A DNA stretch of 46,052 bases. It comes from Clostridia bacterium. Lineage in GTDB: Bacteria; Bacillota; Clostridia; Christensenellales; UBA1242. The stretch is taken from NCBI GenBank assembly GCA_900767715.1, contig CAAGAD010000004.1:1-46052 (forward strand). The letters run 5' to 3'. Each line of letters begins with the position of its first letter. The first letter of the stretch is position 1. Shown here piece by piece: positions 39,391 to 46,052 of this stretch. Below the pieces are notes generated by a model. That model saw only the letters and a program-made list of their open reading frames with translations, did not search any database and was not told the DNA's origin. A program made the translations under genes and the position numbers.

Positions 39391-39945
39391 TTAAAATAAA
39401 CGGTTGTGCATTTGTTGGGGCAAATTTTCCAAAACCCAACGGGGGTTATTCTGTAAAATGAACCGTCCAAAGTGCATTATTAACGTTGCGTCCGCATTCC
39501 ATAACGCCGGGGTAATCTCCGGGTATAATTTCCCCGCAATATCCCGGAACCGTCGTTTGCGGTCTGCCTTTTCCTCCTTTTTCCCTTTTACCTTTATACG
39601 CAATTTAAGGTCATTTTGCCACTTCATAGCATTAACCAAAACAAATGGTATTTCGGCGACGGTTATAATGGCTTTCAAATGCTCAAAGTTTTGCAACATC
39701 TTTTGAATGCGGTATAATTTACCCATGTTTGCCCCGGTATCGCCAACCGTTACGTCGTCCGGGCGAACACTCAATTTTTCCAAAAAGATAATCGGTGTGC
39801 AAATCTCTTTGTAATAGTTCAGAAAATCCCGTATCTCGTTAATGTCTTTAGGCATCTTAATTGCCGTTGCGTTGTGGTTGGGTCGCCAAACCACGATACC
39901 CCCGGCGGCTCCGGGGTCAATCCCAATAATACAATCTATTTTCAT
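39391..39945 (-). CDS. RuvC-like Holliday junction resolvase
   Basis: A 184-residue protein of the RNase H-like RuvC fold: IGIDPGAAGGIVVW with Asp10, IIFLEKLSVRPDD with Glu56, and ALWNADATLIMHFGR with Asp152, i.e. three of the acidic residues that bind metal. It cuts four-way junctions made during recombination and could resolve replication or packaging concatemers. It starts at the stop of the methyltransferase gene (1-bp overlap). The family call is good though diverged from cellular RuvC. Confidence 0.9.
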   Translation of the reverse strand: MKIDCIIGIDPGAAGGIVVWRPNHNATAIKMPKDINEIRDFLNYYKEICTPIIFLEKLSVRPDDVTVGDTGANMGKLYRIQKMLQNFEHLKAIITVAEIPFVLVNAMKWQNDLKLRIKVKGKKEEKADRKRRFRDIAGKLYPEITPALWNADATLIMHFGRFILQNNPRWVLENLPQQMHNRLF

Positions 39946-40571
39946 TAGAATAAATATTGTGTAATAGTTTTACTCTTAATTCTTTCAATTGCTTTATTAT
40001 AATAATCTGTATCTAATTCACAACCAATAAATTGCAAATTCAATTTTTCTCTCTTATTGATTATATCTATTGCAATTGCAATACTTCCACTTCCTAAATG
40101 AGTATCTAAAATTTTATAACCTTTTTCGGCATTACGCATTATAAGCCATTCATATAATTCTATTGGTTTCTGTGTTGGATGTATCTTATTTTGTTCTTTC
40201 ATAACACTCAACGACCATATTTTTGCAGGTTTTTGAATTGAAGACCATGCGTATTCACACATTGCCAAAGAAAAATTTTCCGGCTGTTTTTTATCCCATA
40301 TATAAAAACCTTGCGACGGGGGCAAATCAAAATAATTTCCGCCCCATATTATTTGGTTTTTGCTCACTCTAAATAATTCATCAAAATATTGTTTGCTTGG
40401 TATTTCATTATCCCAATCTTTTTTCTTGTGCATTTGTCTAACCGGATTTTTACTAATCCCAATACCATACGGCGGGTCAACAATAGCCAAATCAAAATAT
40501 TTATCCGAATATCTTTTCATTAAATCTAAATTATTCTCATTTGTTATCTCTATGTTATCATTTATTTTCAT
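39945..40571 (-). CDS. DNA methyltransferase, N6-adenine/N4-cytosine type
   Basis: A 208-residue enzyme with the catalytic DPPYGIG motif (Asp32-Tyr35), HPTQKP (131-136) and the SAM-binding DTHLGSGS (156-163). The order, catalytic motif first and SAM motif last, is that of beta-class methyltransferases. No restriction gene accompanies it, so it is an orphan methylase, possibly protecting phage DNA. The gene is conspicuously more AT-rich than its neighbours, as if acquired later. The ATG at 40571 overlaps the upstream stop by 14 bp. Confidence 0.95.
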   Translation of the reverse strand: MKINDNIEITNENNLDLMKRYSDKYFDLAIVDPPYGIGISKNPVRQMHKKKDWDNEIPSKQYFDELFRVSKNQIIWGGNYFDLPPSQGFYIWDKKQPENFSLAMCEYAWSSIQKPAKIWSLSVMKEQNKIHPTQKPIELYEWLIMRNAEKGYKILDTHLGSGSIAIAIDIINKREKLNLQFIGCELDTDYYNKAIERIKSKTITQYLF

Positions 40572-41523
40572 AATCAAATTTTAAATAATTGTAAATGTAA
40601 ACTTCGTCCTTAATCATCCGGTCGAACGTCCGTTTAATCTCTTTACGCCGGGCAACCTCAAAGGCTGTATAATCAATTTCCGGGCTTTGGGTTCCTTGTT
40701 TCCGAACGTGATAAACCGTAAATTCATTAACGAACCCACGGGCGGCACGTGCCAAAAATCGGTTATACGCTTCTTTCCGGTCGTCCTCGGTTTCTTTCAC
40801 TTCATCCGCTAACCCAACGCCCAACAACCAATTATAAACAAACATTTCGTCGGTTAATCCAAACACTAAACGCCCGGTATATTTATAGCGCATAAAACAC
40901 ATTAAACAAGTCATAACCGATTGATTGCGATAATACCGGATTTGTTCCGGGCTTAACTCCTTTTTCGGTTCCGGCAACGCTGTATATGCTTTGCCGATAA
41001 CTTGGTTTTGTTTCCGGCAATATGCGTTCAATACCTTTGCGAAATAATCGGCGTTGAATTGTTGGTAATGTTTCCGTTCGGCGTTGCCGTCCCTATCCTT
41101 TGGCAAATAGTCGTCTAATTCCCCGGTAATCAGCAATTCAAACGCTAATTTAACCTCGGATAATGTTAATTGCGAATAATAGCGTTTGAGCAAATCCAAC
41201 AACCGGGTACAAATATACGTCCAATCGTCCCGGTTTTCCGTGGGAATGATAAACCCCACGTCCATTGCGATAAACCGGAACATTTGCCCGGTTTTGGCAA
41301 TCAACGTTTCGTCGTCAATCTCGGCAATCTGTTTTTTTGTGGACGCCACGAAAATATACTTTTCAACCGGGGTTAATGCTTTGGCAACCTCCGGTAACTC
41401 AACCATCGCCCGGCGAACGTCAATTGCTTTTGCCGTTCCGCTATAAAGCAAAACGGCGGCGGATTGTCGTTTTTCGGGCAACGTTTGTGGCAATCTGTTT
41501 GTCTTTTCGGGTAATGCTTCCAT
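40558..41523 (-). CDS. Hypothetical protein next to the replication gene
   Basis: A 321-residue, mostly helical protein (VEKYIFVASTKKQIAEIDDETL; SEVKLAFELLITGELDDYLPKD; EAYNRFLARAARGFVNEF). It starts one base after the replication protein stop and is followed by the methyltransferase. No Walker motif is visible, so it is not a DnaC-type loader of the usual kind. Conserved adjacency with the winged-helix gene suggests a replication partner. Family unknown. Confidence 0.7.
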   Translation of the reverse strand: MEALPEKTNRLPQTLPEKRQSAAVLLYSGTAKAIDVRRAMVELPEVAKALTPVEKYIFVASTKKQIAEIDDETLIAKTGQMFRFIAMDVGFIIPTENRDDWTYICTRLLDLLKRYYSQLTLSEVKLAFELLITGELDDYLPKDRDGNAERKHYQQFNADYFAKVLNAYCRKQNQVIGKAYTALPEPKKELSPEQIRYYRNQSVMTCLMCFMRYKYTGRLVFGLTDEMFVYNWLLGVGLADEVKETEDDRKEAYNRFLARAARGFVNEFTVYHVRKQGTQSPEIDYTAFEVARRKEIKRTFDRMIKDEVYIYNYLKFDYENK

Positions 41524-41524
41524 G

Positions 41525-42370
41525 TTAATAATCATCTTTCAAATACTCAATAGCCCCGGCAACGTTCAATCTTTGCGTTGGGGCTTTGTATTCGGGTTTC
41601 AAATGCAACTTTTTCTTTTCGACGTCCCCCCGTATGAAATTGCGGACGGTCGCCAACCAACCGTTTTTAGTTCGCTTCATATTCTTTTGGTCGCTCCAAT
41701 CGCTAACCGAATGAAAGTAATAAACCAAATCGACCTTTTCAAATTCCGGGGTCGCAAACTTACTTTCAAACTCGGAATAATCCACGCCAACGCCGTTTTC
41801 AAATTTAACCATTTTGTAAACGTCGGAATTGCGGAATAACGTTTTTTTCTCCTTTGGTTCCTCAACCTTTGGTTCGTCGGGGAACAAAGACGCAAAAGCA
41901 TTTTGCGGCGTATTACTTGGATTAGTATTTAGTGTATTTGAGTCTTTAGTAAGATTAGTATTTATTAATGTCGGCTTTCCCGTATCGGGTTTTTCCGTTT
42001 CGGGATTTACCGCAACCGGATTTTCCGTTTGTGGCGCATCCATAAACGGGTTTTCCGTTTGTGGTTCAAACTCTTTAATATCGCTAACCTCGTAATCACA
42101 CCCGACGAACGTTCCGCCGTCGCCACGAACTTTGCAACGTTGGCAATATCCGTTCGTTATCAATTCACGTAATCCGGCGGCGGTTGCGTCCCGTCCGTCC
42201 TTTGACCTATTTTTTAAATCGGACAAATTCAATTGCCAATCCGGGGGTAAACTCATAATATACGTTATCAATCCCTTTGCTTTCCAACTCAAATTTACGT
42301 CCTGTAAATATTCGTTGCGGACGGTCGTAAAATTACCCGTCCTTTTGGTTCGTCTGATAGTATCCGCCAT
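41525..42370 (-). CDS. Winged-helix replication protein
   Basis: A 281-residue protein. Residues about 10-85 (NEYLQDVNLSWKAKGLITYIM, LSDLKNRSKDGRDATAAGL) are a winged helix-turn-helix like that of phage replication initiators. A linker of repeats (PQTENP, PETEKP, DTGKP; residues about 103-130) follows, then a C-terminal domain (about 185-280) with WSDQKNMKRTKNGWLATVRNF like DnaD-type or helicase-recruiting proteins. The TAATG overlap with the upstream gene couples translation. It would recruit the host replisome to the phage origin. Confidence 0.82.
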   Translation of the reverse strand: MADTIRRTKRTGNFTTVRNEYLQDVNLSWKAKGLITYIMSLPPDWQLNLSDLKNRSKDGRDATAAGLRELITNGYCQRCKVRGDGGTFVGCDYEVSDIKEFEPQTENPFMDAPQTENPVAVNPETEKPDTGKPTLINTNLTKDSNTLNTNPSNTPQNAFASLFPDEPKVEEPKEKKTLFRNSDVYKMVKFENGVGVDYSEFESKFATPEFEKVDLVYYFHSVSDWSDQKNMKRTKNGWLATVRNFIRGDVEKKKLHLKPEYKAPTQRLNVAGAIEYLKDDY

Positions 42371-43086
42371 TATTCGCCGCCCTCCAATTTTTTAACGGGT
42401 TCCCATGCTTTACGTACTTTCAAAACATTGTCGGCACTCTCATTGGGAACCAACGACACGACGGGAAAACGGGAACGGTCGCCCGGTTTTTGCGTCGTGG
42501 CAAATTGTACATTCAAATCAAAGATAATGCCTTTGCAAAATCCCCGTTCCGCTAACATACCGTCGAACGTTTCCCGAATTTGCGGGATTGTGGACGCCGT
42601 TCCCTTTGTGGCAAATTGCCAAACCCCGGCAACCCCACGAACCAAAGGAACAATAAAGTTTAGCGTTAATGTAACCTCCCAACCGTCGCAATCGGGTTGG
42701 CGGCTCTTTTTGTTCGGGTAACGCTTCGTTATTGACTGCATTAAATTTGGGTATTTTTCCGTTGTCAACGTTTCGTATTTCTTTCCGTCCCATACTTGGA
42801 ACGTGTCGCCATCGCCCGCCGCAATCAATCGCCCGTCGTCGTCCCGGTATTCGTAACGTTCGTTACATACTTTTGCCGGGTCGTCGTCCGGGAAAACAAT
42901 TTGTATTGTTTGCGGCTTTTCGCCGTATGCCTGTGTAAATAACCCGGCATACTTTCCCGTTGGTATGAAATAATCAACGCTTTGCGGGTACCCGTTGGCG
43001 TTTTTCATGCCTATTTTTATTTGACCTACACGGGGCAATATCAAACGGGATTGTTGCGCCTCCGGTCGTTTTATTCTTCCTTTCAT
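42370..43086 (-). CDS. Conserved phage protein, possibly Gp3-like recombination directionality factor
   Basis: A 238-residue protein. LPRVGQIKIGMKNANGYPQS, YFIPTGKYAG, YGEKPQTIQIVFPDDDP and RGVAGVWQFATKGTAST follow the pattern of Gp3-like proteins, some of which are directionality factors for serine integrases. No integrase is found in the window, so either the family has another role here or the assignment is wrong. It lies between the PD-(D/E)XK nuclease and the replication protein, a place that also fits a DNA-metabolism function. Confidence 0.5.
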   Translation of the reverse strand: MKGRIKRPEAQQSRLILPRVGQIKIGMKNANGYPQSVDYFIPTGKYAGLFTQAYGEKPQTIQIVFPDDDPAKVCNERYEYRDDDGRLIAAGDGDTFQVWDGKKYETLTTEKYPNLMQSITKRYPNKKSRQPDCDGWEVTLTLNFIVPLVRGVAGVWQFATKGTASTIPQIRETFDGMLAERGFCKGIIFDLNVQFATTQKPGDRSRFPVVSLVPNESADNVLKVRKAWEPVKKLEGGE

Positions 43087-43093
43087 AACTCAA

Positions 43094-44443
43094 TTATATT
43101 TCGGGGTCGTCGTTCAACATCTTTTTCCTACTCTCGTTTTTGGGCTTTTTAGGCTCATTTGCGGGCTTCATTTTCTTTTCCGGTGCATTATCCCGCTTTG
43201 CTGCCGTTTTGTCCTTGGTGGCTTTCTTTTGCGCCTCCTTTGTCGTTTTACCGGAACGTTTAACAATATTCGCTTTCTTAATCTCCGGTTCCGGGGTCGG
43301 TTCCGGTGCGTCCGCCTTAACTTTTTCGGCGGCATCCGTTTTTTCGTCCGGGGTTTGTTCTTTAGGGGCTTTCGTCTTAATCAATTCCGCTAACGATAGA
43401 GATATTACGTTTTGCGACAAATCCGGTGCGTTATCCAACAATACCATACCATTAACCGACGTAAATGTATTATCTTTCTTTTCGTCCTCAATCGCTGCAA
43501 TCTCTAACAGATAAGGGATTTTACGAATATTAGGGCTTTCGGTTTGCTCTTTCAAATTATACGTTGGACGTTTGCGCCAATCTTTCGGGCTAAAATTGAA
43601 TATACGTGTAACCGGGAATTGTTCAAAGTTCACATTCCACATATCCCGATACATCCCTAATTGAATTTCGCTTTCCTCGTAAAACCCTTTACGTCCGCTT
43701 TTGAAATCCACTATTGCGTTAATACGTTCGTCGTCGCCAATCTTCGATAACATCGTACACGGGCAATCAATCATCCCGGCATACTTGTAATGCGGATGCA
43801 CTAAAGCAATTTCAACCGCCAACGGGCGTACATCGTAATCCAATACAAATTGAGCAAACGCCAATACATCTTTTTTCAAATCATCGGCGTAATAAATGAA
43901 ATCATCCGGCAATCGGTAAACCTCAATATATTCTTTTAGTTTCCCTTTCAACCCGTCCAAATCATAAGCCCGGTTAATTAATAATTCCTCAAATGCGGCG
44001 TGCATAAACGTACCATACGCCGCCCGTTCGCCTTTGTATCGTTCCGCTTCCTCAATTCCCTTTGATGCAATCCATTGAATTAAATGCGGGGCTTTAGGCA
44101 TGGTTTGGGATAAGATAGTTGTAACCGACGGGAAAAACTCCGGGTTCCCGTTATCGTCGTATCGGTAATAATAACGGTGTCCTTTGCTATTTAATTGCCA
44201 AACCTTGTACGGGGGTTCTATCAACGTTTTTTCGTCGAAAAACATAGCCGTCATTTCCTCAACCGTCATGCCCGGCAATATTTCAAATATTCCGGTTGGT
44301 TGTTCAACTTCAACCGCTTCAAACGGTGGGATTATTTGTTGTTGTTCCTCTGTTATATTGGGGAATTGGTCGGCGGGTACACCTCCCATACTTTCAACCG
44401 TTTTTTGCACCGGGTTTTCCGGTTCCTTTTTATTCGTTCTCAT
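43094..44443 (-). CDS. PD-(D/E)XK nuclease, RecB/Cas4-like
   Basis: A 449-residue protein. AAYGTFMHAAFEE (His148), AVEIALV (Glu211), YAGMIDC (Asp226), AIVDFKSGR (Asp246, Lys248) and EIQLGMYRDMW (Gln261, Tyr265) give the full set of RecB-type exonuclease motifs. There is no four-cysteine Fe-S cluster, unlike many Cas4. The C-terminal 100 residues are a Lys/Ala/Pro-rich tail (AAKRDNAPEKKMKPANEP), likely unstructured. It would trim DNA ends, perhaps with the SbcC-like ATPase or SSB in phage recombination. The start overlaps the membrane-protein stop by 14 bp. Confidence 0.93.
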   Translation of the reverse strand: MRTNKKEPENPVQKTVESMGGVPADQFPNITEEQQQIIPPFEAVEVEQPTGIFEILPGMTVEEMTAMFFDEKTLIEPPYKVWQLNSKGHRYYYRYDDNGNPEFFPSVTTILSQTMPKAPHLIQWIASKGIEEAERYKGERAAYGTFMHAAFEELLINRAYDLDGLKGKLKEYIEVYRLPDDFIYYADDLKKDVLAFAQFVLDYDVRPLAVEIALVHPHYKYAGMIDCPCTMLSKIGDDERINAIVDFKSGRKGFYEESEIQLGMYRDMWNVNFEQFPVTRIFNFSPKDWRKRPTYNLKEQTESPNIRKIPYLLEIAAIEDEKKDNTFTSVNGMVLLDNAPDLSQNVISLSLAELIKTKAPKEQTPDEKTDAAEKVKADAPEPTPEPEIKKANIVKRSGKTTKEAQKKATKDKTAAKRDNAPEKKMKPANEPKKPKNESRKKMLNDDPEI

Positions 44444-44654
44444 ACTTCTTACACTTTTTTAATTCAGAAAAACCACATATTACCATCGCAACACTTATTC
44501 CAAAGAATAATAATTGAGCGGGGTTATAAAACGCACCTATCAGACAAATAACGCCTAATATGCCGAATATACCTATTATCGCTTTAGCTTGGAATCTATC
44601 GGAAAACATTGTTTCCGCCATCCGTTCAAACCACTTTAAGCCGTTATTCTTCAT
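44430..44654 (-). CDS. Small membrane protein
   Basis: A 74-residue protein with two membrane helices (AKAIIGIFGILGVICLIGAF and AQLLFFGISVAMVICGF) and a short Lys-rich end. An upstream in-frame start (44705) would overlap the regulator gene deeply; the ATG at 44654 overlaps it by 11 bp and is preferred. It lies beside the XRE regulator, where phages may carry immunity or exclusion genes. Function unknown. Confidence 0.72.
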   Translation of the reverse strand: MKNNGLKWFERMAETMFSDRFQAKAIIGIFGILGVICLIGAFYNPAQLLFFGISVAMVICGFSELKKCKKYENE

Positions 44655-44889
44655 AGCCAAATAAATAATTAGGGGTGCAATTACACATTTCGCAAATGAT
44701 AACAACCCATTCCGGGCGTATCTGTTTGGTCGTACCGTTACATAAGTTAGTCATATTAACTTGTTGTGCACTTTCGGTGCGTCCCTCCCATAGACGGGCG
44801 GCAACTTCTTTTTTATACACCTTAATTCCGGCGGTTTGCGCCCTTGCAATCGCTTCGTTTACTCTTAACTTTGTTTCTTTAATTTCCAT
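44644..44889 (-). CDS. XRE/Cro-like DNA-binding regulator
   Basis: An 81-residue protein. KKEVAARLWEGRTESAQQV ... LCNGTTKQIRPEWVVIICEM, ending TPNYLFGYE, matches the helix-turn-helix pattern of XRE/Cro proteins, including the familiar YLFG ending. It is the second gene after the promoter at 45378-45408, so it may control the early region. No partner repressor of cI size is seen. Confidence 0.85.
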   Translation of the reverse strand: MEIKETKLRVNEAIARAQTAGIKVYKKEVAARLWEGRTESAQQVNMTNLCNGTTKQIRPEWVVIICEMCNCTPNYLFGYEE

Positions 44890-44906
44890 CTTTCAGTATT
44901 TTATAA

Positions 44907-45338
44907 TTAATAACTCGGTTCACTACTCACTTTATAGCCACATATCGGACACGTTTTTTCCTCCCATATAATCCGGTAATTCGGTTCATTATCATAGCCG
45001 CAATATTCGGGTTTATATTCGCCGTCGGTTACTTCCATTTCCCCGCCGCAAAACGGGCAATCGCCATCGCCGAACAAATCCAAATCCGGCACAATGGAAT
45101 ATACCCGTTTGATATACACGCCCAACGCCTCGGAAATAGCCGCATAACAATTGGCGGTTTGTTCCTCGGTTACGTCCTCATTGATTGCGTCGAAAACGGA
45201 ACCGCCCCAAATTTCCGGGTCGTCCTCTATAACTTTGTTTTTCAGTAATTCCGAAATGATAATTTCGGCAACTTGGTTGGCTGTTTTCCCGCTATCGGTT
45301 GCCAATCGGTTTAATAAATCGCTCTCTTTTATCTTCAT
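44907..45338 (-). CDS. Zinc-ribbon protein, first early gene
   Basis: A 143-residue protein with a helical N-terminus (LLNRLATDSGKTANQVAEII), an acidic middle and CPFCGGEMEV ... KTCPICGYKV, two CxxC knuckles 38 residues apart, as in Lar-type (restriction-alleviation) zinc ribbons. ATG at 45338; an in-frame TTG at 45380 is part of the promoter -7 box and was rejected. It is the first gene of the replication operon. Confidence 0.78.
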   Translation of the reverse strand: MKIKESDLLNRLATDSGKTANQVAEIIISELLKNKVIEDDPEIWGGSVFDAINEDVTEEQTANCYAAISEALGVYIKRVYSIVPDLDLFGDGDCPFCGGEMEVTDGEYKPEYCGYDNEPNYRIIWEEKTCPICGYKVSSEPSY

Positions 45339-45377
45339 ATCTTTGCCGGGTAACTCCCCGGTGAGTTTTTGTTTCTG

Positions 45378-45408
45378 CAAAAGTATAAATTATATTTGTA
45401 TTACCAAA
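45378..45408 (-). promoter_or_regulatory. Bacteroides-type promoter of the early/replication operon
   Basis: Minus-strand TTTG (45408-45405), a 19-bp spacer and TACTTTTG (45385-45378). The GTAATAC after TTTG is shared with the 38898-38928 promoter. A GC hairpin (CCGGGGAGTTACCCGG, 45348-45363) follows in the leader, as with the other two promoters. Confidence 0.86.
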
Positions 45409-45431
45409 AATAAAACCTTTGAATATTTTAT

Positions 45432-45503
45432 TTATTCCCTTGATATGGTTGTAATACAGATTAAAAACACTAATTTTGTTGCACCGCATAACCCTATAAA
45501 CAT
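45432..45503 (-). CDS. Possible 23-residue hydrophobic peptide
   Basis: MFIGLCGATKLVFLIC (start 45503), mostly hydrophobic, ends REstop at 45432. Its start context GAGAGCGATG is the one seen before several genes here, and it lies 32 bases after the papain-like gene. It could be a membrane micropeptide. The opposite strand of the same bases looks like a small RNA gene, so the two readings compete. Confidence 0.35.
   Translation of the reverse strand: MFIGLCGATKLVFLICITTISRE
45448..45478 (+). promoter_or_regulatory. Candidate plus-strand promoter
   Basis: GTTG (45448-45451), a 19-bp spacer and TAATTTTG (45471-45478): a perfect -7 box and a one-mismatch -33 box. It is divergent from the 45378-45408 promoter and points into the 3' end of the papain-like gene. 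Confidence 0.55.
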
Positions 45504-45565
45504 CGCTCTCGGTTACTGCGTAACACCCCCGGCGTTACTTCATTGCGTCGGGGGTTCTTCTTTCC
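45484..45565 (+). ncRNA. Candidate small antisense RNA
   Basis: Downstream of the plus-strand promoter an ~80-nt transcript would end in a 9-bp stem (45526-45534 with 45546-45554, one G-U) followed by TTCTTCTTT. Its 5' part holds CATCGCTCTC (45501-45510), complementary to the AGAGCGATG start context of several phage genes. It is antisense to the last ~20 bases of the papain-like gene. Nothing else on the plus strand looks transcribed. Confidence 0.4.
45526..45565 (+). terminator. Terminator-like hairpin on the plus strand
   Basis: CCCCCGGCG pairs with CGTCGGGGG around an 11-base loop and is followed on the plus strand by a T-rich tract; on the minus strand no T-run follows. The orientation therefore favours plus-strand termination. 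Confidence 0.6.
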
Positions 45566-46017
45566 ATATATGCCAATCGGTAAATATCTCCATAATATCC
45601 CGTCTTTTTCGTCATTCGTTCAATTTCCGGCAAATCATATTCCCCAAATACAACATACTCATACCCCAATAAATCGGGGTCGTTCAATGCAAATTCAAAT
45701 GTAATGTCAACGTATTTGTCGCCAACCCTATTAAATGCGTGGTCTATTGGGATAAATGCGTTGGTTTTGCCCTCGCAATATCGCACCCGCTCCGGGAACA
45801 ATTGGCAAAGCAAATGCGCATTACGATAACATTGTTGCTTTTGGGGCTTCAAAACGTCCCGGATAATCTTTAATTCGTAATCGCTGAATACGTCCGCCGC
45901 CCGGACAATCTCAACACGTTTTGCCACAGCGATTGTATCGGTTAAATATTGCTCCTGTTTGGGATTTAATCCCAATCGTATAAAGTCCTGCATTTCTTTA
46001 ATAATAATACTTTCCAT
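45535..46017 (-). CDS. Possible papain-like-fold protein (Cys-His-Asp)
   Basis: A 160-residue protein. QQCYRNAHLL (Cys63), IPIDHAFNRVG (His93) and KYVDITFEFAL (Asp104) are spaced like the Cys-His-Asp triad of papain/NlpC-P60/transglutaminase-fold enzymes: nucleophile at a helix start, His and Asp on successive strands. The family is not recognised. The ATG at 46017 follows AAAGG; longer starts at 46035 or a TTG at 46044 overlap the upstream zinc-ribbon gene (joined through the circle). It is the last gene of the leftmost operon. Confidence 0.7.
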   Translation of the reverse strand: MESIIIKEMQDFIRLGLNPKQEQYLTDTIAVAKRVEIVRAADVFSDYELKIIRDVLKPQKQQCYRNAHLLCQLFPERVRYCEGKTNAFIPIDHAFNRVGDKYVDITFEFALNDPDLLGYEYVVFGEYDLPEIERMTKKTGYYGDIYRLAYMERRTPDAMK

Positions 46018-46052
46018 ACCATACCTTTTAATCATGTATTCCAAACTCGCAA
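45934..46052. repeat. Right copy of 119-bp terminal direct repeat
   Basis: Identical to 1-119; see the left copy. Removing one copy gives the circular genome and restores a single papain-like gene. Confidence 0.93.

Noticed and set aside
45292..45489. 65-codon minus-strand frame across the promoter at 45378-45408
   Set aside because: It overlaps the promoter and the start of the zinc-ribbon gene, and no start context or domain supports it.

Overview
The window reads as one complete, circularly permuted phage genome of about 45.9 kb. The first 119 bases (1-119) recur exactly as the last 119 (45934-46052), so the linear molecule closes on itself at about 45,933 bp. The host is very probably a member of the Bacteroidota, likely a gut Bacteroidales. 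The evidence is promoters of the Bacteroides type (TTTG, 19-20 bp, TAnnTTTG), few Shine-Dalgarno sites, and a Bacteroides-style gene repertoire. Every convincing protein gene lies on the minus strand, so the genome is transcribed from high to low coordinates. No gene-free stretch exceeds 300 bases. I saw no tRNA, CRISPR array, integrase, DNA polymerase, primase or helicase.

Layout in transcription order. (1) A promoter at 45378-45408 starts a regulatory and replication block down to 38950: zinc-ribbon protein, XRE/Cro-like regulator, membrane protein, RecB/Cas4-like PD-(D/E)XK nuclease, a tentative Gp3-like protein, winged-helix replication protein, adenine/cytosine-N methyltransferase and RuvC-like resolvase. 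(2) A promoter at 38898-38928 starts a recombination block down to 33392: SbcC/RecN-like ATPase, TIGR02757/DUF2400 HhH protein, DUF3820 protein and DnaQ-like exonuclease. (3) A promoter at about 33340 lies directly upstream of a compact structured RNA, then HNH genes, SSB, a radical SAM protein, an ASCH protein, a lipoprotein and Cys-rich small proteins, ending at a terminator near 27700. (4) The late region (27500 to 2591) holds a homing endonuclease, terminase subunits, portal, scaffold, HK97-type major capsid protein, tail genes, tape measure, tail tip, a large fibre with a polysaccharide-deacetylase-like domain, holin, amidase and a membrane-anchored coiled-coil (spanin-like) protein, closed by a terminator at 2552-2583. 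(5) A promoter at 2355-2386 starts a short block of small unknown and zinc-finger genes that runs through the contig junction to 45535.

The nucleic-acid toolkit (initiator-like protein, SSB, RuvC, DnaQ, SbcC-like ATPase, PD-(D/E)XK nuclease, methyltransferase) without a polymerase suggests a phage that recruits the host replisome and brings its own recombination and DNA-processing enzymes. The observations most worth following are the structured RNA at 33263-33326; a possible plus-strand small RNA at about 45484-45565, whose 5' part is complementary to a recurrent AGAGCGATG start context; a duplicated promoter/leader module with a dispersed GC hairpin family; and the DUF2400, radical SAM and ASCH genes, which could belong to a DNA/RNA modification or repair function.
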